DNA of 64,000 bases from DASRHT01 sp035293765 (GCA_035293765.1 DATGMF010000041.1:58196-122195); one strand, 5' to 3'; numbered from the stretch's first letter, positions 45,003 through 53,882 are shown. Notes: generated by a model from the letters alone, not told the origin. Translations and numbers: made by a program.

Positions 45003-46193
45003 ATGCGATTTACATTACGTAATGCTCACCTGATAGACGCTGCCATAGATATTGAGCATGGAGATATCTCTGTTGAGGGGGCGAGCATTCGGGCAGTCGA
45101 ATATGCAGAAAAGTCTGATGCAGGCAACGCTGCGATTGATGCAGCGGGGATGATCGTCACGCCAGGCTTTATTGAGGTCCATACCCACGGTGGGGGAGGC
45201 TTCAATCTGCATACGACGGACGTGGGCGAGATTCGTTCTTATGCGCATTGGATACCCTCAACGGGCGTCACCTCTTTTCTTGTCACGGTGGTTGGCACAC
45301 CCGGCACCTTGCCGGAGCGGCAGCTAGGCGCAGCGGTGGAGATGATGAACGCCAGGGGGCGAGGGAAAGGGGCCGAGCCTCTAGGAATTTTTATGGAAGG
45401 TCCATATATTAACGTGGCCCAGCGGGGAGCGCATCCGGCGATCTGGCTGCGCATGCCCGATGAAGCGGAGACGGAGCGCGTACTGACTTTAACCGAGGGG
45501 CATCTGCGCCTGATCACCCTGGCTCCCGAGTTGCCCGGAGCGGCGACGATGATCCGCCGCATGATCGAGGCCGGTGTGACGGTGAGCATGGGGCATACCG
45601 ATGCAACCTATGAGCAGGCTCAGGAAGCGGTGCAACAGGGCGTCACCCATGTTACGCATTGCTTCAACGCCATGCGTCCCATGCTCCATCGCGCGCCTGG
45701 ACCTCTGGCTGCCATCGTCCAGCCTGGCTGCGTCTGTGGAGAGCTGATTGCCGACGGGGTCCATGTCCATCCCGCGGCTATGAATGTGTTGGTGAAATTG
45801 CTGGGACCCAAGCGCACCGTCGTGATTACGGATGCTCTGGCGGGCGCGGGCGTTCCTGACGCCGACTTTAGCTTTGCCGGACAGCCGGCGCGTGTGGTCA
45901 ATGGAGCTGCGCGCCTGGCGGATGGCACCATTACCGGCAGCGTCTTAACCATGGATCGGGCGTTGCGCAATATGCTTGCCATGACGGAGGTCTCTTTGCA
46001 GGAGGCGGTAGGCATGCTAACCCTCAATCCTGCCAGGACTGCGCGCGCCGCTGATCGGAAGGGGCTGCTTCAGGTCGGGTATGACGCTGACATGCTCATT
46101 TTCGATGCCGCGCTCACTCTGCAAGCGACCATCTGTCAGGGCGAGATCGCCTACGCCACCGACGCCTGGCGCAAACGTTTCGAAACCCTATAA
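45003..46193 (+). CDS. nagA: N-acetylglucosamine-6-phosphate deacetylase NagA
   Basis: 396 residues from the ATG at 45003, with AAGGAGG upstream; a longer frame to 44853 runs through the operator and is unlikely. Metal-dependent amidohydrolase: IEVHTHGGGGF near the N terminus, EGPYIN, MGHTDATYEQ, VTHCFNAM and catalytic Asp in ITDALAGAG, ending with the usual LNPARTA...GLLQVGYDADMLI. It makes GlcN-6-P from GlcNAc-6-P. Divergent from the gntR gene across the operator region; the deaminase/isomerase for the product is encoded just downstream on the other strand (46312-47346). Confidence 0.95.
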   Translation: MRFTLRNAHLIDAAIDIEHGDISVEGASIRAVEYAEKSDAGNAAIDAAGMIVTPGFIEVHTHGGGGFNLHTTDVGEIRSYAHWIPSTGVTSFLVTVVGTPGTLPERQLGAAVEMMNARGRGKGAEPLGIFMEGPYINVAQRGAHPAIWLRMPDEAETERVLTLTEGHLRLITLAPELPGAATMIRRMIEAGVTVSMGHTDATYEQAQEAVQQGVTHVTHCFNAMRPMLHRAPGPLAAIVQPGCVCGELIADGVHVHPAAMNVLVKLLGPKRTVVITDALAGAGVPDADFSFAGQPARVVNGAARLADGTITGSVLTMDRALRNMLAMTEVSLQEAVGMLTLNPARTARAADRKGLLQVGYDADMLIFDAALTLQATICQGEIAYATDAWRKRFETL

Positions 46194-46208
46194 ACCGCCG
46201 TAAATGCC

Positions 46209-46315
46209 GTAGGGACCCGCTTTAGCGCGTCCGTGGGCGATTTATCGCCTACTATGGGGGTCGGGTTACCTCGCCCGATGGCAGGTATGAAGGCAGGGGC
46301 AGGCCCTGCCCCTAC
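46209..46315. repeat. Family-B repeat plus short family-A palindrome between convergent genes
   Basis: 46209-46249 is a family-B unit (GTAGGGACCCGCTTTAGCGC, ending GGGCGATTTATCGCC) that matches 51467-51507 at 40 of 41 positions. At 46290-46313 GGCAGGGGCAGGCCCTGCCC and CTAC form a short family-A palindrome. Its GTAGGGGC on the minus strand contains the TAG stop of the SIS gene. Confidence 0.85.
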
Positions 46316-47346
46316 AGCGTTTTGGTTACTTTCTGCAAGCCGCGCGGCAGATCGGGGTTCACATCTTTGGTCAGGGCGAGGTGTAGCGCAAAAAGCTGAC
46401 CCGGGAGAATGGCGGTGAGAGGACTGAGCCACTCGGGCACGCCGGCAGCGATAGGAAGCCTGGTCCGAGCGAGAGCAAGCGCCCGCTCAGAGTCGGAGAT
46501 AACCAGTAGTTCGGCCTGGCTCTGTTGCAGATCGAGCGCCAGGGTGAGCATATCATCGAAGGTCGCGCCGACAGGCATGATCAGGACGACCGGCAGGCCC
46601 GCTTCGATGGTCGCGATTGGGCCGTGGCGAAAATCCGCTGAGGAGTAGGCGTTCGCCATGACGTAGGTTAATTCTTTGAGCTTGAGGGCTAGCTCGAAGG
46701 CGGAGGCATAATTGTAGCCGCGCCCGATGATGACGCAACGGTCCATATAGCGATAGCGTTCAACCAGTTGTGCAATCGCCGGCGTCAGTTGCAAGGTCGC
46801 TGCAATTGCCACAGGCAATTGCTCAAGCTCGGCCAGGCGCTCCGGTTCGTGGCTCCACGCGGCGGCGAACATCGCCATCACCGCGAGCTCCGCGGTATAG
46901 GTTTTGGTGGCTGCGATGCTGCGCTCCGGCCCCGCGTGCAGCTCCACAACGTAATCGGCGATGGCTGCTAAAGGAGATGCGCCATCGTTGGTAATTGCCA
47001 GCGTGGGGCGGCCCTGGCGCTTGCCCTCTTGCAGCACGGCGAGGATATCGGGCGATTGTCCTGACTGCGAGATGCCCACGACCAGCGCACCGGTCAGGTT
47101 GAGGGCGGCATTATACATAGTCAGCAGCGAAGGCGCAGCCAGCGTCACCGGGTAATGACCCAGGGTCGCCCAGGCATACTTCGCATAGGTGGCAGCATGA
47201 TCGGACGAGCCGCGCGCGGCAATTAACGCATGGTCAAAGGCCGGAAGCTGGGCAACGATGCGCTCGATATGCCGCATTTCGCGCCCAAGCAAACGCGCAA
47301 TTCCTTCCGGCTGGCTGGTAATTTCTTGCTCAAGCAAAGAGGTCAT
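46312..47346 (-). CDS. SIS-domain amino-sugar deaminase/isomerase (NagB-II/AgaS/GlmS-isomerase type)
   Basis: 344 residues from the ATG at 47346 (GGATAGGAG upstream). Two SIS domains: AARGSSDHAATYAKYAW and GISQSGQSPDILAVL in the first, IGRGYNYASAFELALKLKE and SADFRHGPIATIEAG in the second. This is the layout of the isomerase half of GlmS, but the glutaminase half is absent, as in NagB-II type GlcN-6-P deaminases and FrlB/AgaS proteins. By context it converts GlcN-6-P to fructose-6-P and ammonia, completing the GlcNAc pathway. The TAG stop lies inside a family-A repeat. It is divergent from the ABC transporter operon and shares the operator region at 47429-47495. Confidence 0.85.
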   Translation of the reverse strand: MTSLLEQEITSQPEGIARLLGREMRHIERIVAQLPAFDHALIAARGSSDHAATYAKYAWATLGHYPVTLAAPSLLTMYNAALNLTGALVVGISQSGQSPDILAVLQEGKRQGRPTLAITNDGASPLAAIADYVVELHAGPERSIAATKTYTAELAVMAMFAAAWSHEPERLAELEQLPVAIAATLQLTPAIAQLVERYRYMDRCVIIGRGYNYASAFELALKLKELTYVMANAYSSADFRHGPIATIEAGLPVVLIMPVGATFDDMLTLALDLQQSQAELLVISDSERALALARTRLPIAAGVPEWLSPLTAILPGQLFALHLALTKDVNPDLPRGLQKVTKTL

Positions 47347-47428
47347 GGCTACTCCTATCCCTTTTATGGCTGTACGGATGGAACAGGACCGTCCCGTTCC
47401 CATCTCAAATTTTACAACAACCCTGTCT

Positions 47429-47495
47429 AGTGGTCTAGATGTCTTGACAAATTCGGCGGAAAAAGGTACAGTATTGTACATAGATTGGTCTGGAT
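47429..47495 (+). promoter_or_regulatory. Promoter with two GntR operator-like sites before the transporter operon
   Basis: TTGACA (47444-47449), 17 bases, TACAGT (47467-47472). AGTGGTCTAGATGTCT (47429-47444) abuts the -35 box and ATTGGTCTGGAT (47484-47495) lies just after the expected start point. Both resemble the TGGTCTAGACCA core bound by DasR-type regulators. The first site is almost identical to that before the chitinase gene (59158). The region also separates the divergent SIS gene. Confidence 0.75.
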
Positions 47496-47652
47496 TTATG
47501 GGAGGCAAGTATCGAACTCCGTTGATTTAAAAAGTTCGGACTCAAAAGCTGGAAAGGAGGAAGCAGGCGAGAAAAGGTTTGTATTGTGGACTCAAGAGAA
47601 ATATTTCCGGGATCTATCAAGTAAGTTTTGACATCATGTCAGGAGGTTGCAA

Positions 47653-49347
47653 ATGGCTTCCAACCCTCTCCGCGCGTTGTCTTCGAGGGCGAAGATCGCA
47701 TCTATGGCAATGGTATTCACCTTCCTGGTCATCTTCACAATGATCCTTGCGGCCTGTGGAGGTGGTCCTAGCCAGAACACCAATACCAAGCACATTCTGA
47801 AAATCGCGGCCCAATCGAATGATTTCACCGAGGCTGGCTTTAATCCCTATAATGGACACCCCAACGCGGGTCTGGAAGGGATGGTCTATGAGACCCTGTA
47901 CTTTGTGAATATCAATGATGGCTCGTTTACTCCCATGCTGGCGAGCAGCTATCAGTGGAACAGCGACAATACCCAGGTGCAATTCACGATCCGGCCCAAT
48001 GTCAAATGGAACGATGGTCAGCCGTTCACTGCGGACGACGTGGCCTTTACCTTCAACTTAATGAAGCAATATCCGGCGGCAGACGGCGGCGGTGTCTGGA
48101 CCTATCTCAAAGATGTAACCGCTTCGGATGCCAGCACGGTCGTGATGACCTTCCAGAAAGCGTATCCGCCGTCGCTGGTCACGATTGCCGGGCATGTGTA
48201 TATCATTCCCAAGCACGTTTTTGCTTCCGTCGGCGACCCGACCAAGTACCTCACCAATAAGCCAGTTGGCACCGGTCCTTTTATGCTCACCCGCTATACG
48301 ACCGACCTGGCTGTCTACGACAAAAATCCGAACTACTGGCAGGCTGATAAGGTAAAGATTGACGAGCTGCGCTATCCAGAATACAAGGACAACGCGACGC
48401 TGCAACTGGCGCTGCCAAAGGGCGACGTGGACTGGGCTGGCTATTTCTCGCCAACGCTCCAGCAAGATTTCATCTCCAAAGATCCGGCCAACAACCACAT
48501 TTTCATGGACCCGATCAACCTGTATTCGATCTGCCCGAATCAGAAAGATCCTTTGCTGGGCGGACAAGCTGGTCAGCCGGTGCGCCTGGCGCTAAGCTAT
48601 GCGCTGGACCGCAATGCTATCGCAGCACAGGCCACGGCGGGTCTGGAGCCTCCTGGAAGCCTGACCGGCCTGGTGCTGCCGACGGCTAATAGCTGGCTGG
48701 CCTCGCAGTATGCCAGTCTGTCAACCAGCGCCGACCCTGCCAAAGCCGAGCAAATCCTGACTGGCGCAGGCTTCACCAAAGGGCCAGATGGGATCTTCCA
48801 GAAGGATGGCAAACGTCTCTCCTTCACTCTGAGAAGCGTGGACTCTTACTCGGACTGGAACGCGGCGGCAAAGCTGGTGGCGGATCAGGCGAAAGCTGTA
48901 GGAATCGAGATCAAAAACGTGACGGTTGGTGAGAGCGATTATTACACACTGCGTACGGATGGTAAATATGATTACCAGTTGATGTTCTGCGGCATGGTGG
49001 GCGGCCCCACTCCGTACTACCTCTATAACCAGTACCTCAACAGTGCGCAGATCGGTCAGGGCAAATTCAACTTCGTGGCCTGGAATGATCCCACAACCGA
49101 TCAGTTGTTGAACCAGTACGCCTCTACTACCGATGCTGCTGTTCAGAAGCAGGCTATCGCAGGTATTCAGAAGACCTTTGTCGAAAATCAGCCCTTCATT
49201 CCTCTGTGGACCGGCGCTGACTATGACGAGTACCTGACCAAGAACTTCACCGGCTGGCCCGACCAGAATAATCCTTACGCCAGTGGTAGCCCTAACACGG
49301 CCCCTGACTGCGAACAGGTGATTCTGCACCTCCAGCCCAAAGCGTGA
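47653..49347 (+). CDS. ABC transporter solute-binding lipoprotein, family 5 (Dpp/Opp type)
   Basis: 564 residues from the ATG at 47653, six bases after AGGAGG. A signal peptide ends in the lipobox LAAC with Cys35, so the protein is a surface lipoprotein. The SBP_bac_5 pattern is clear: GLEGMVYETLYFVN, IRPNVKWNDGQPFTADDVAF, KPVGTGPFML, LSYALDRNAI and the late FIPLWTGADYDEY. Family members bind oligopeptides, nickel or oligosaccharides. Its position in the GlcNAc locus suggests chito-oligosaccharides or muropeptides. A strong intrinsic terminator right after it (49400-49430) would make it more abundant than the permeases. Confidence 0.92.
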   Translation: MASNPLRALSSRAKIASMAMVFTFLVIFTMILAACGGGPSQNTNTKHILKIAAQSNDFTEAGFNPYNGHPNAGLEGMVYETLYFVNINDGSFTPMLASSYQWNSDNTQVQFTIRPNVKWNDGQPFTADDVAFTFNLMKQYPAADGGGVWTYLKDVTASDASTVVMTFQKAYPPSLVTIAGHVYIIPKHVFASVGDPTKYLTNKPVGTGPFMLTRYTTDLAVYDKNPNYWQADKVKIDELRYPEYKDNATLQLALPKGDVDWAGYFSPTLQQDFISKDPANNHIFMDPINLYSICPNQKDPLLGGQAGQPVRLALSYALDRNAIAAQATAGLEPPGSLTGLVLPTANSWLASQYASLSTSADPAKAEQILTGAGFTKGPDGIFQKDGKRLSFTLRSVDSYSDWNAAAKLVADQAKAVGIEIKNVTVGESDYYTLRTDGKYDYQLMFCGMVGGPTPYYLYNQYLNSAQIGQGKFNFVAWNDPTTDQLLNQYASTTDAAVQKQAIAGIQKTFVENQPFIPLWTGADYDEYLTKNFTGWPDQNNPYASGSPNTAPDCEQVILHLQPKA

Positions 49348-49399
49348 TTGAATGCTGTCTCTGCTCTCTCTCTGAGCATATCAGAAGGGGAGTTCAGTG

Positions 49400-49430
49400 G
49401 GGGATGATTTGCGCAAATCATCCCCTTTTT
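49400..49430 (+). terminator. Intrinsic terminator after the solute-binding protein gene
   Basis: GGGGATGATTTGC and GCAAATCATCCCC form a perfect 13-bp palindrome (49400-49425), followed by TTTTT. It lies inside the operon and should cause partial termination, with downstream permease genes expressed by read-through. Confidence 0.8.
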
Positions 49431-49486
49431 CACCAAAAAAGTGTACAATACTAACATGGACGTGTGCCTAATGAAGGAGCAAGCAG

Positions 49487-50485
49487 GTGCGTCACATCAT
49501 TCGCCGCATTTTGTTCTATCTGTGCGCGGTCTGGGTAGCCATTACGCTGGATTTTTTCATCCCTCGCCTGGCTCCTGGCGATCCCGTGGCGGCTCTTGTG
49601 GGGAAGATGTCAACAAAGGGCTATGTGACCCCGGCGATGCAGCAGAGCCTCGCGGTCATGTTCGGTCTGAATACGCACGATCCCCTCTGGGTTCAATACT
49701 TTAAGTATCTTGGCAATTTGCTCCAGGGCAACCTGGGCAATTCGCTGGAATATTTTCCCACCCCGGTCTCTCAGGTTATTGGTCAGGATATTGGCTGGTC
49801 GATTATGCTTGGCGGCGTGGCTGTACTGATCAGCTTTGCGCTTGGTTGTTTGCTAGGAATAATTGTCGCGTGGAAGCGCGGCTCTCTGCTTGATACTTTC
49901 CTATCGCCGGTGATGAATTTTCTCTCTGCTATTCCTTACTTCTGGCTGGCGCTGATCTCGCTCTACATCTTTTCCTACCTGCTCAACTGGTTCCCCCTGG
50001 CGGGCGGCTACGACTCGGCCAATATCGATCCGGGCTGGTCTTTTGAGTTCATCGGGAGCGTCATCCAATACGCCTTTCTGCCCGCTTTGACGCTGGTGAT
50101 TTCGTCGCTGGCGGGCTGGATGCTGACGATGCGCAACTCGATGATCACGACCGTTTCGGAGGATTACGTGCTGATGGCGCGGGCGAAGGGGTTATCGGGG
50201 CGACGCGTGATGTTCTGGTACGCGGCCCGCAATGCGGTGCTGCCCAATATTACCGGCTTTGCCATTGCCATCGGGGCGATTGTCGGCGGTCAACTGCTCA
50301 CCGAGATGGTGTTCTCCTATCCTGGTATTGGCTATGCGTTGTTCCAGGCGGTGAATCAGCAGGATTATGCCATGATCCAGAGCGTTTTCCTGGTGATTAC
50401 ATTGGCGGTGCTGGGAGCGAATTTCCTGGCTGATATGCTTTATGCTTTCCTTGATCCGAGAGTGCGTGTGGAAAGGACCAGCTAA
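49487..50485 (+). CDS. ABC transporter permease, DppB type
   Basis: 332 residues, GTG start seven bases after AAGGAG. Six membrane helices. The N-terminal segment (ITLDFFIPRLAPGDPVAALVG) is typical of DppB/OppB, and the permease EAA-like loop is in ARAKGLSGRRVMFWYAARNAVLPNI (about 235-260 in shortened form ARAKGLSG...NAVLP). It pairs with the DppC-type gene that begins one base after its stop region (50487). Substrate as for the binding protein: peptide or oligosaccharide. Confidence 0.92.
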   Translation: MRHIIRRILFYLCAVWVAITLDFFIPRLAPGDPVAALVGKMSTKGYVTPAMQQSLAVMFGLNTHDPLWVQYFKYLGNLLQGNLGNSLEYFPTPVSQVIGQDIGWSIMLGGVAVLISFALGCLLGIIVAWKRGSLLDTFLSPVMNFLSAIPYFWLALISLYIFSYLLNWFPLAGGYDSANIDPGWSFEFIGSVIQYAFLPALTLVISSLAGWMLTMRNSMITTVSEDYVLMARAKGLSGRRVMFWYAARNAVLPNITGFAIAIGAIVGGQLLTEMVFSYPGIGYALFQAVNQQDYAMIQSVFLVITLAVLGANFLADMLYAFLDPRVRVERTS

Positions 50486-50486
50486 C

Positions 50487-51470
50487 ATGAAAACTCAGGA
50501 TGTAGGGGCAGGGCTTGCCCCCGCCCCCATCGAAGCGGCTCCCGTGGCGGCGCTGCCCGCAGCTAATACCGCCTTACCTGCACGTATTGTACGTATGCTA
50601 CTGGTGGTCTGGCGAGCAATGACGATCAGTCCCAGGGTAGCGGTTGGCAGCGCAATTGTCGGATTTTTCATTCTGGTGGGTCTCTTTGGACCGTTTTTTA
50701 TGACGATCAATCCCAATGCCACGTCGCACCTGTTCATCGCACCTCCTTCGCCTGCACATCTGTTAGGTACGACGGTTGTCGGCGAGGACCTCTTTAGCCA
50801 GTTGATCTATGGTACGCGTACCAGCGTTTTCTGGGGGCTGGGGACTGGTCTGCTGGTGACGCTGGTCTCGGTGGTTGTTGGACTGGTTGGCGGCTACTTT
50901 GGCGGCTGGGTTGACGATGTTTTGACGTTGCTGACCAATGTTTCGCTGGTGCTGCCCGCGCTCCCACTTGCCATCGTGCTCGCGGCCTATTTCCCGCGTG
51001 GTCCCTTGACGATCTCGCTGGTAATTGTCTCTACCAACTGGGCCTGGCAGGCGCGCGTGCTACGTTCGCAGACGCTTTCGATGCGCAGCCGCGAATTTGT
51101 GACGTCGGCCCGTGTGAGCGGGGAGCGTGCCTGGCGTATCATCTTCTTTGAGATTTTTCCCAATGAGATCGGGTTGGTGGTGGCGGGCTTTGTCAGTACA
51201 ACGATCTATGTAGTGCTGACCTGGGCGGCGCTTGAATTTCTTGGCCTGGGCGATGGCACTATTCCTAGCTGGGGCAGTATGTTATACTGGGCGCAGCAAG
51301 CTGGTGCATTGGGGGGCAATCTATGGTGGTGGTTCATCCCTCCCGGTGCCTGCATTGCGCTGCTGGGGGCGGGCCTCTCGCTGATCAACTTCGGGATCGA
51401 CGAGGTCGCCGACCCACGCCTGAGACGTGAACAGCCTGCGAAAAAGAAGAAGGGTATCTTTCCAGCGTAG
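50487..51470 (+). CDS. ABC transporter permease, DppC type
   Basis: 327 residues from the ATG at 50487 (GGAAAGG upstream). An N-terminal variable stretch is followed by the usual first helix and AVGSAIVGFFILVGLFGP, LLGTTVVGEDLFSQLIYGTR, and the EAA-like loop SARVSGERAWRIIFFEIFPN. Residues 6-14 (VGAGLAPAP) are encoded by a family-A repeat at 50502-50528, and the TAG stop at 51468-51470 is the start of a family-B repeat, so both ends of this gene are made of repeat DNA. It forms the channel with the DppB-type protein. Confidence 0.92.
   Translation: MKTQDVGAGLAPAPIEAAPVAALPAANTALPARIVRMLLVVWRAMTISPRVAVGSAIVGFFILVGLFGPFFMTINPNATSHLFIAPPSPAHLLGTTVVGEDLFSQLIYGTRTSVFWGLGTGLLVTLVSVVVGLVGGYFGGWVDDVLTLLTNVSLVLPALPLAIVLAAYFPRGPLTISLVIVSTNWAWQARVLRSQTLSMRSREFVTSARVSGERAWRIIFFEIFPNEIGLVVAGFVSTTIYVVLTWAALEFLGLGDGTIPSWGSMLYWAQQAGALGGNLWWWFIPPGACIALLGAGLSLINFGIDEVADPRLRREQPAKKKKGIFPA
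50502..50528. repeat. Family-A repeat at the start of the DppC-type gene
   Basis: GTAGGGGCAGGGCTTGCCCC plus CGCCCCC lies in codons 6-14. The TAG of the repeat is out of frame here, so the repeat is translated as VGAGLAPAP. Confidence 0.7.
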
Positions 51471-51507
51471 GGACCGGCTTTAGCGCGTCCGTGGGCGATT
51501 TATCGCC
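51467..51507. repeat. Family-B repeat supplying the DppC-type stop codon
   Basis: GTAGGGACCGGCTTTAGCGC through GGGCGATTTATCGCC; 40 of 41 bases agree with 46209-46249. TAG at 51468-51470 ends the permease gene. GGCGA/TCGCC forms a small hairpin. Confidence 0.85.
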
Positions 51508-51554
51508 TTACCCGCTTGATCGCCTGGACAACTGGATAGCAAGGAGAGCGCATA

Positions 51555-52724
51555 ATGGCAGTCAAGGTACAGAGCGAGACGCTGCTTGAGGTGAATCGGC
51601 TCAATGTTGATTACCTGGCAGCTAACGGAACGGTACATGCTGTAATCGATGTAAGCTTTAGTTTGCGGCGTGGCGAGATTCTCGGTCTGGCCGGTGAGAG
51701 CGGCAGCGGCAAATCGACGCTGGCCTATGCCATCACGCGTCTGCTACGCCCGCCTGCGCTGATTACCGGGGGCGAAATACTCTATTACCCGCGCTCCGAC
51801 CGCGGCAACGATATTGTTTCACAGGTGGCCTTGACTCGTCCCGCGAAAAATGGGAAGCGGGGACGCGAGCGGGATGAAGACGATGGACAGGCGATTGATC
51901 TGCTCAAGCTCTCGGCTAACCAGTTGCGCGATATTCGCTGGAATGATCTGGCGATTGTCTTTCAGAGCGCCATGAATGCGCTCAATCCGGTGATGACCAT
52001 TGGGACGCAGATTATGGATGTGTTGCATACGCACCGGCCACAGATGAGCGCCGCTGCGTGCAAGCAGCGCGCTCGCGAACTGCTCGAACTGGTTGGCATC
52101 GCGCCCGACCGCCTGGGAAGCTATCCGCATGAATTGAGCGGAGGAATGCGCCAGCGCGCCGTTATTGCCATTGCCCTGGCGCTCTCGCCCGAAATACTGA
52201 TCATGGACGAGCCAACTACCGCTCTTGATGTGGTGGTGCAGCGCGAGATCCTGACCGAGATTATGCGCCTGCGTGAGAAACTGGACTTTGCCGTTATTTT
52301 TATCACGCACGATCTTTCGCTGCTGCTCGAACTGGCAGATAATGTTGCGATCATGTATGCAGGCCGTATCGTGGAAAAAGCGTCCAATCAGGACCTCTAT
52401 GCGCATCCGCGTCACCCTTACAGTTACGGCTTGCTCAACTCGTTTCCAACCTTGCAGGGGCCGCGCCGCAAGATGTCGGGCATCCCCGGCTCGCCGCCCG
52501 ATCTGCGGGATGCGCCGCCTGGTTGCGCGTTCCACCCGCGCTGTCCCTTCGCCTTTGATAAATGTCACAGCGTATTACCGGTTTTGCGACCGGCGCTGGC
52601 AGAAAATCTCAATCAGGTCGTAGCCTGTCATCTCTATAATCCCGAGTTCAGCGCGGAACCACCATCAATGGCGGACATGGCGAAAAAATATGAGGCTCTG
52701 GCAGAAGGGAGCGGCAAATCATGA
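51555..52724 (+). CDS. ABC transporter ATP-binding protein, DppD type
   Basis: 389 residues. Walker A GESGSGKST, Q loop in IVFQSAMNALNPV, signature LSGGMRQRAVIAI, Walker B LIMDEPTTALD, H loop in FITHDLSLL. The C-terminal oligopeptide-ATPase extension contains GCAFHPRCPFAFDKC. A basic/acidic insert (GKRGRERDEDDG) lies between the Walker A region and the Q loop. AAGGAG precedes the start. Overlaps the next ATPase gene by four bases (ATGA). Confidence 0.93.
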   Translation: MAVKVQSETLLEVNRLNVDYLAANGTVHAVIDVSFSLRRGEILGLAGESGSGKSTLAYAITRLLRPPALITGGEILYYPRSDRGNDIVSQVALTRPAKNGKRGRERDEDDGQAIDLLKLSANQLRDIRWNDLAIVFQSAMNALNPVMTIGTQIMDVLHTHRPQMSAAACKQRARELLELVGIAPDRLGSYPHELSGGMRQRAVIAIALALSPEILIMDEPTTALDVVVQREILTEIMRLREKLDFAVIFITHDLSLLLELADNVAIMYAGRIVEKASNQDLYAHPRHPYSYGLLNSFPTLQGPRRKMSGIPGSPPDLRDAPPGCAFHPRCPFAFDKCHSVLPVLRPALAENLNQVVACHLYNPEFSAEPPSMADMAKKYEALAEGSGKS

Positions 52725-53803
52725 GTACAATCAATCAGCCAGTCGTTGATAAGCCTGCGGGGGGTCCCGGCACCCCTATTCTAGAGGCGATTCACCTGCA
52801 GAAGCATTTTCCCCTGCGCTCTTTGAGTCTCTTTGGACCCAAAAAAGCCGTCCGTGCCGTTGAGGACGCTTCCGTTGCGCTCTATCCTGGTCGGGCGACG
52901 GCGCTGGTCGGAGAAAGCGGCAGCGGCAAAACGACGGTTGCGCGCATGCTAGCGGGCCTCTACGCTCCCACCTCCGGCACGATGCGCTTCCAGGGTCAAC
53001 CAATCAGGCTGACTGGTAACTCAACCTTGCGCACCTATCGCCGTCATGTGCAGTTGATCCTGCAAGATCCCTTCTCCTCGCTTAATCCGATTCACGATGT
53101 ACGCTATCACCTGAGCCGCCCTCTGCGTATCCACCGCCATGTACGCAATCAGGCGCAGGAGACGGAACAAATTCTGGCATTACTCAACCGCGTCAACCTG
53201 AGTCCCGCCGAGCAATTTATCCAGAAGTATCCGCACCAGCTCAGTGGCGGCCAGCGTCAACGTATCGCCATTGCGCGCGCGCTGGCAGTGGAACCGCAGG
53301 TGTTGCTGGCTGATGAGCCTGTATCGATGCTCGACGTCTCTATTCGCCTGGACATTCTCAATCTGCTCTTGCGTCTGAAAGAGGAAGAGCATCTTGCCCT
53401 GCTCTTTATCACACACGATATTGCCAGCGCGCGCTACTTTGCCGAGGATACGCAGGTGATGTACGCGGGTCAGGTGGTGGAGGGGGGACCGAGCGACGAG
53501 ATTATCCAGAATCCAAAGCATCCCTATACGCAACTACTGGTATCCGCCGCGCCCGATCCTGCACGTCTCACTCCTGATAGCGACCGGCGCGTTGTCGAGC
53601 TTCCTGCTCGTGGTGAGATTCCCAGCCTGATCGCGCCGCCGAGCGGCTGTCGCTTCCATCCGCGCTGCCCGCACGCCATGCCGGTATGCAGCCAGCGCTT
53701 CCCCAAACGTACCGAGCTTGGGGGCGGTCGCTGGACGCATTGCTTCTTATATGGGGATGGCGAAACATCAGGTGAGGCAAACAGCGCGGTTTCTATGGGA
53801 TAA
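52721..53803 (+). CDS. ABC transporter ATP-binding protein, DppF type
   Basis: 360 residues. Walker A GESGSGKTT, Q loop in LILQDPFSSLNPI, signature LSGGQRQRIAIARAL, Walker B LLADEPVSMLD, H loop FITHDIASA, and the C-terminal GCRFHPRCPHAMPVC. It forms the ATPase heterodimer with the DppD-type protein and closes the five-gene transporter operon. A 27-bp hairpin follows 20 bases after its stop. Confidence 0.93.
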   Translation: MSTINQPVVDKPAGGPGTPILEAIHLQKHFPLRSLSLFGPKKAVRAVEDASVALYPGRATALVGESGSGKTTVARMLAGLYAPTSGTMRFQGQPIRLTGNSTLRTYRRHVQLILQDPFSSLNPIHDVRYHLSRPLRIHRHVRNQAQETEQILALLNRVNLSPAEQFIQKYPHQLSGGQRQRIAIARALAVEPQVLLADEPVSMLDVSIRLDILNLLLRLKEEEHLALLFITHDIASARYFAEDTQVMYAGQVVEGGPSDEIIQNPKHPYTQLLVSAAPDPARLTPDSDRRVVELPARGEIPSLIAPPSGCRFHPRCPHAMPVCSQRFPKRTELGGGRWTHCFLYGDGETSGEANSAVSMG

Positions 53804-53823
53804 AATCGCAAAATTTAGCCTTT

Positions 53824-53882
53824 AAGAGGAAAGAGGTGCTGGTTGGGCCGTGCTACGGCCCAACCAGCACCTCTTTCCTCTT
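53824..53882. terminator. Very long perfect hairpin at the end of the transporter operon
   Basis: The arms 53824-53850 and 53856-53882 are perfectly complementary over 27 bp, around the loop TGCTA. The left arm begins AAGAGGAAAGAGGTGCTGG. TTATTA follows. As DNA palindrome it would work in both directions, and it may also be a recent duplication-inversion product. Confidence 0.85.

Noticed and set aside
46312..47346. GlmS (glucosamine-6-phosphate synthase)
   Set aside because: Only the SIS isomerase half is present; the N-terminal glutaminase domain with its catalytic Cys is absent, so a deaminase or isomerase role is more likely.
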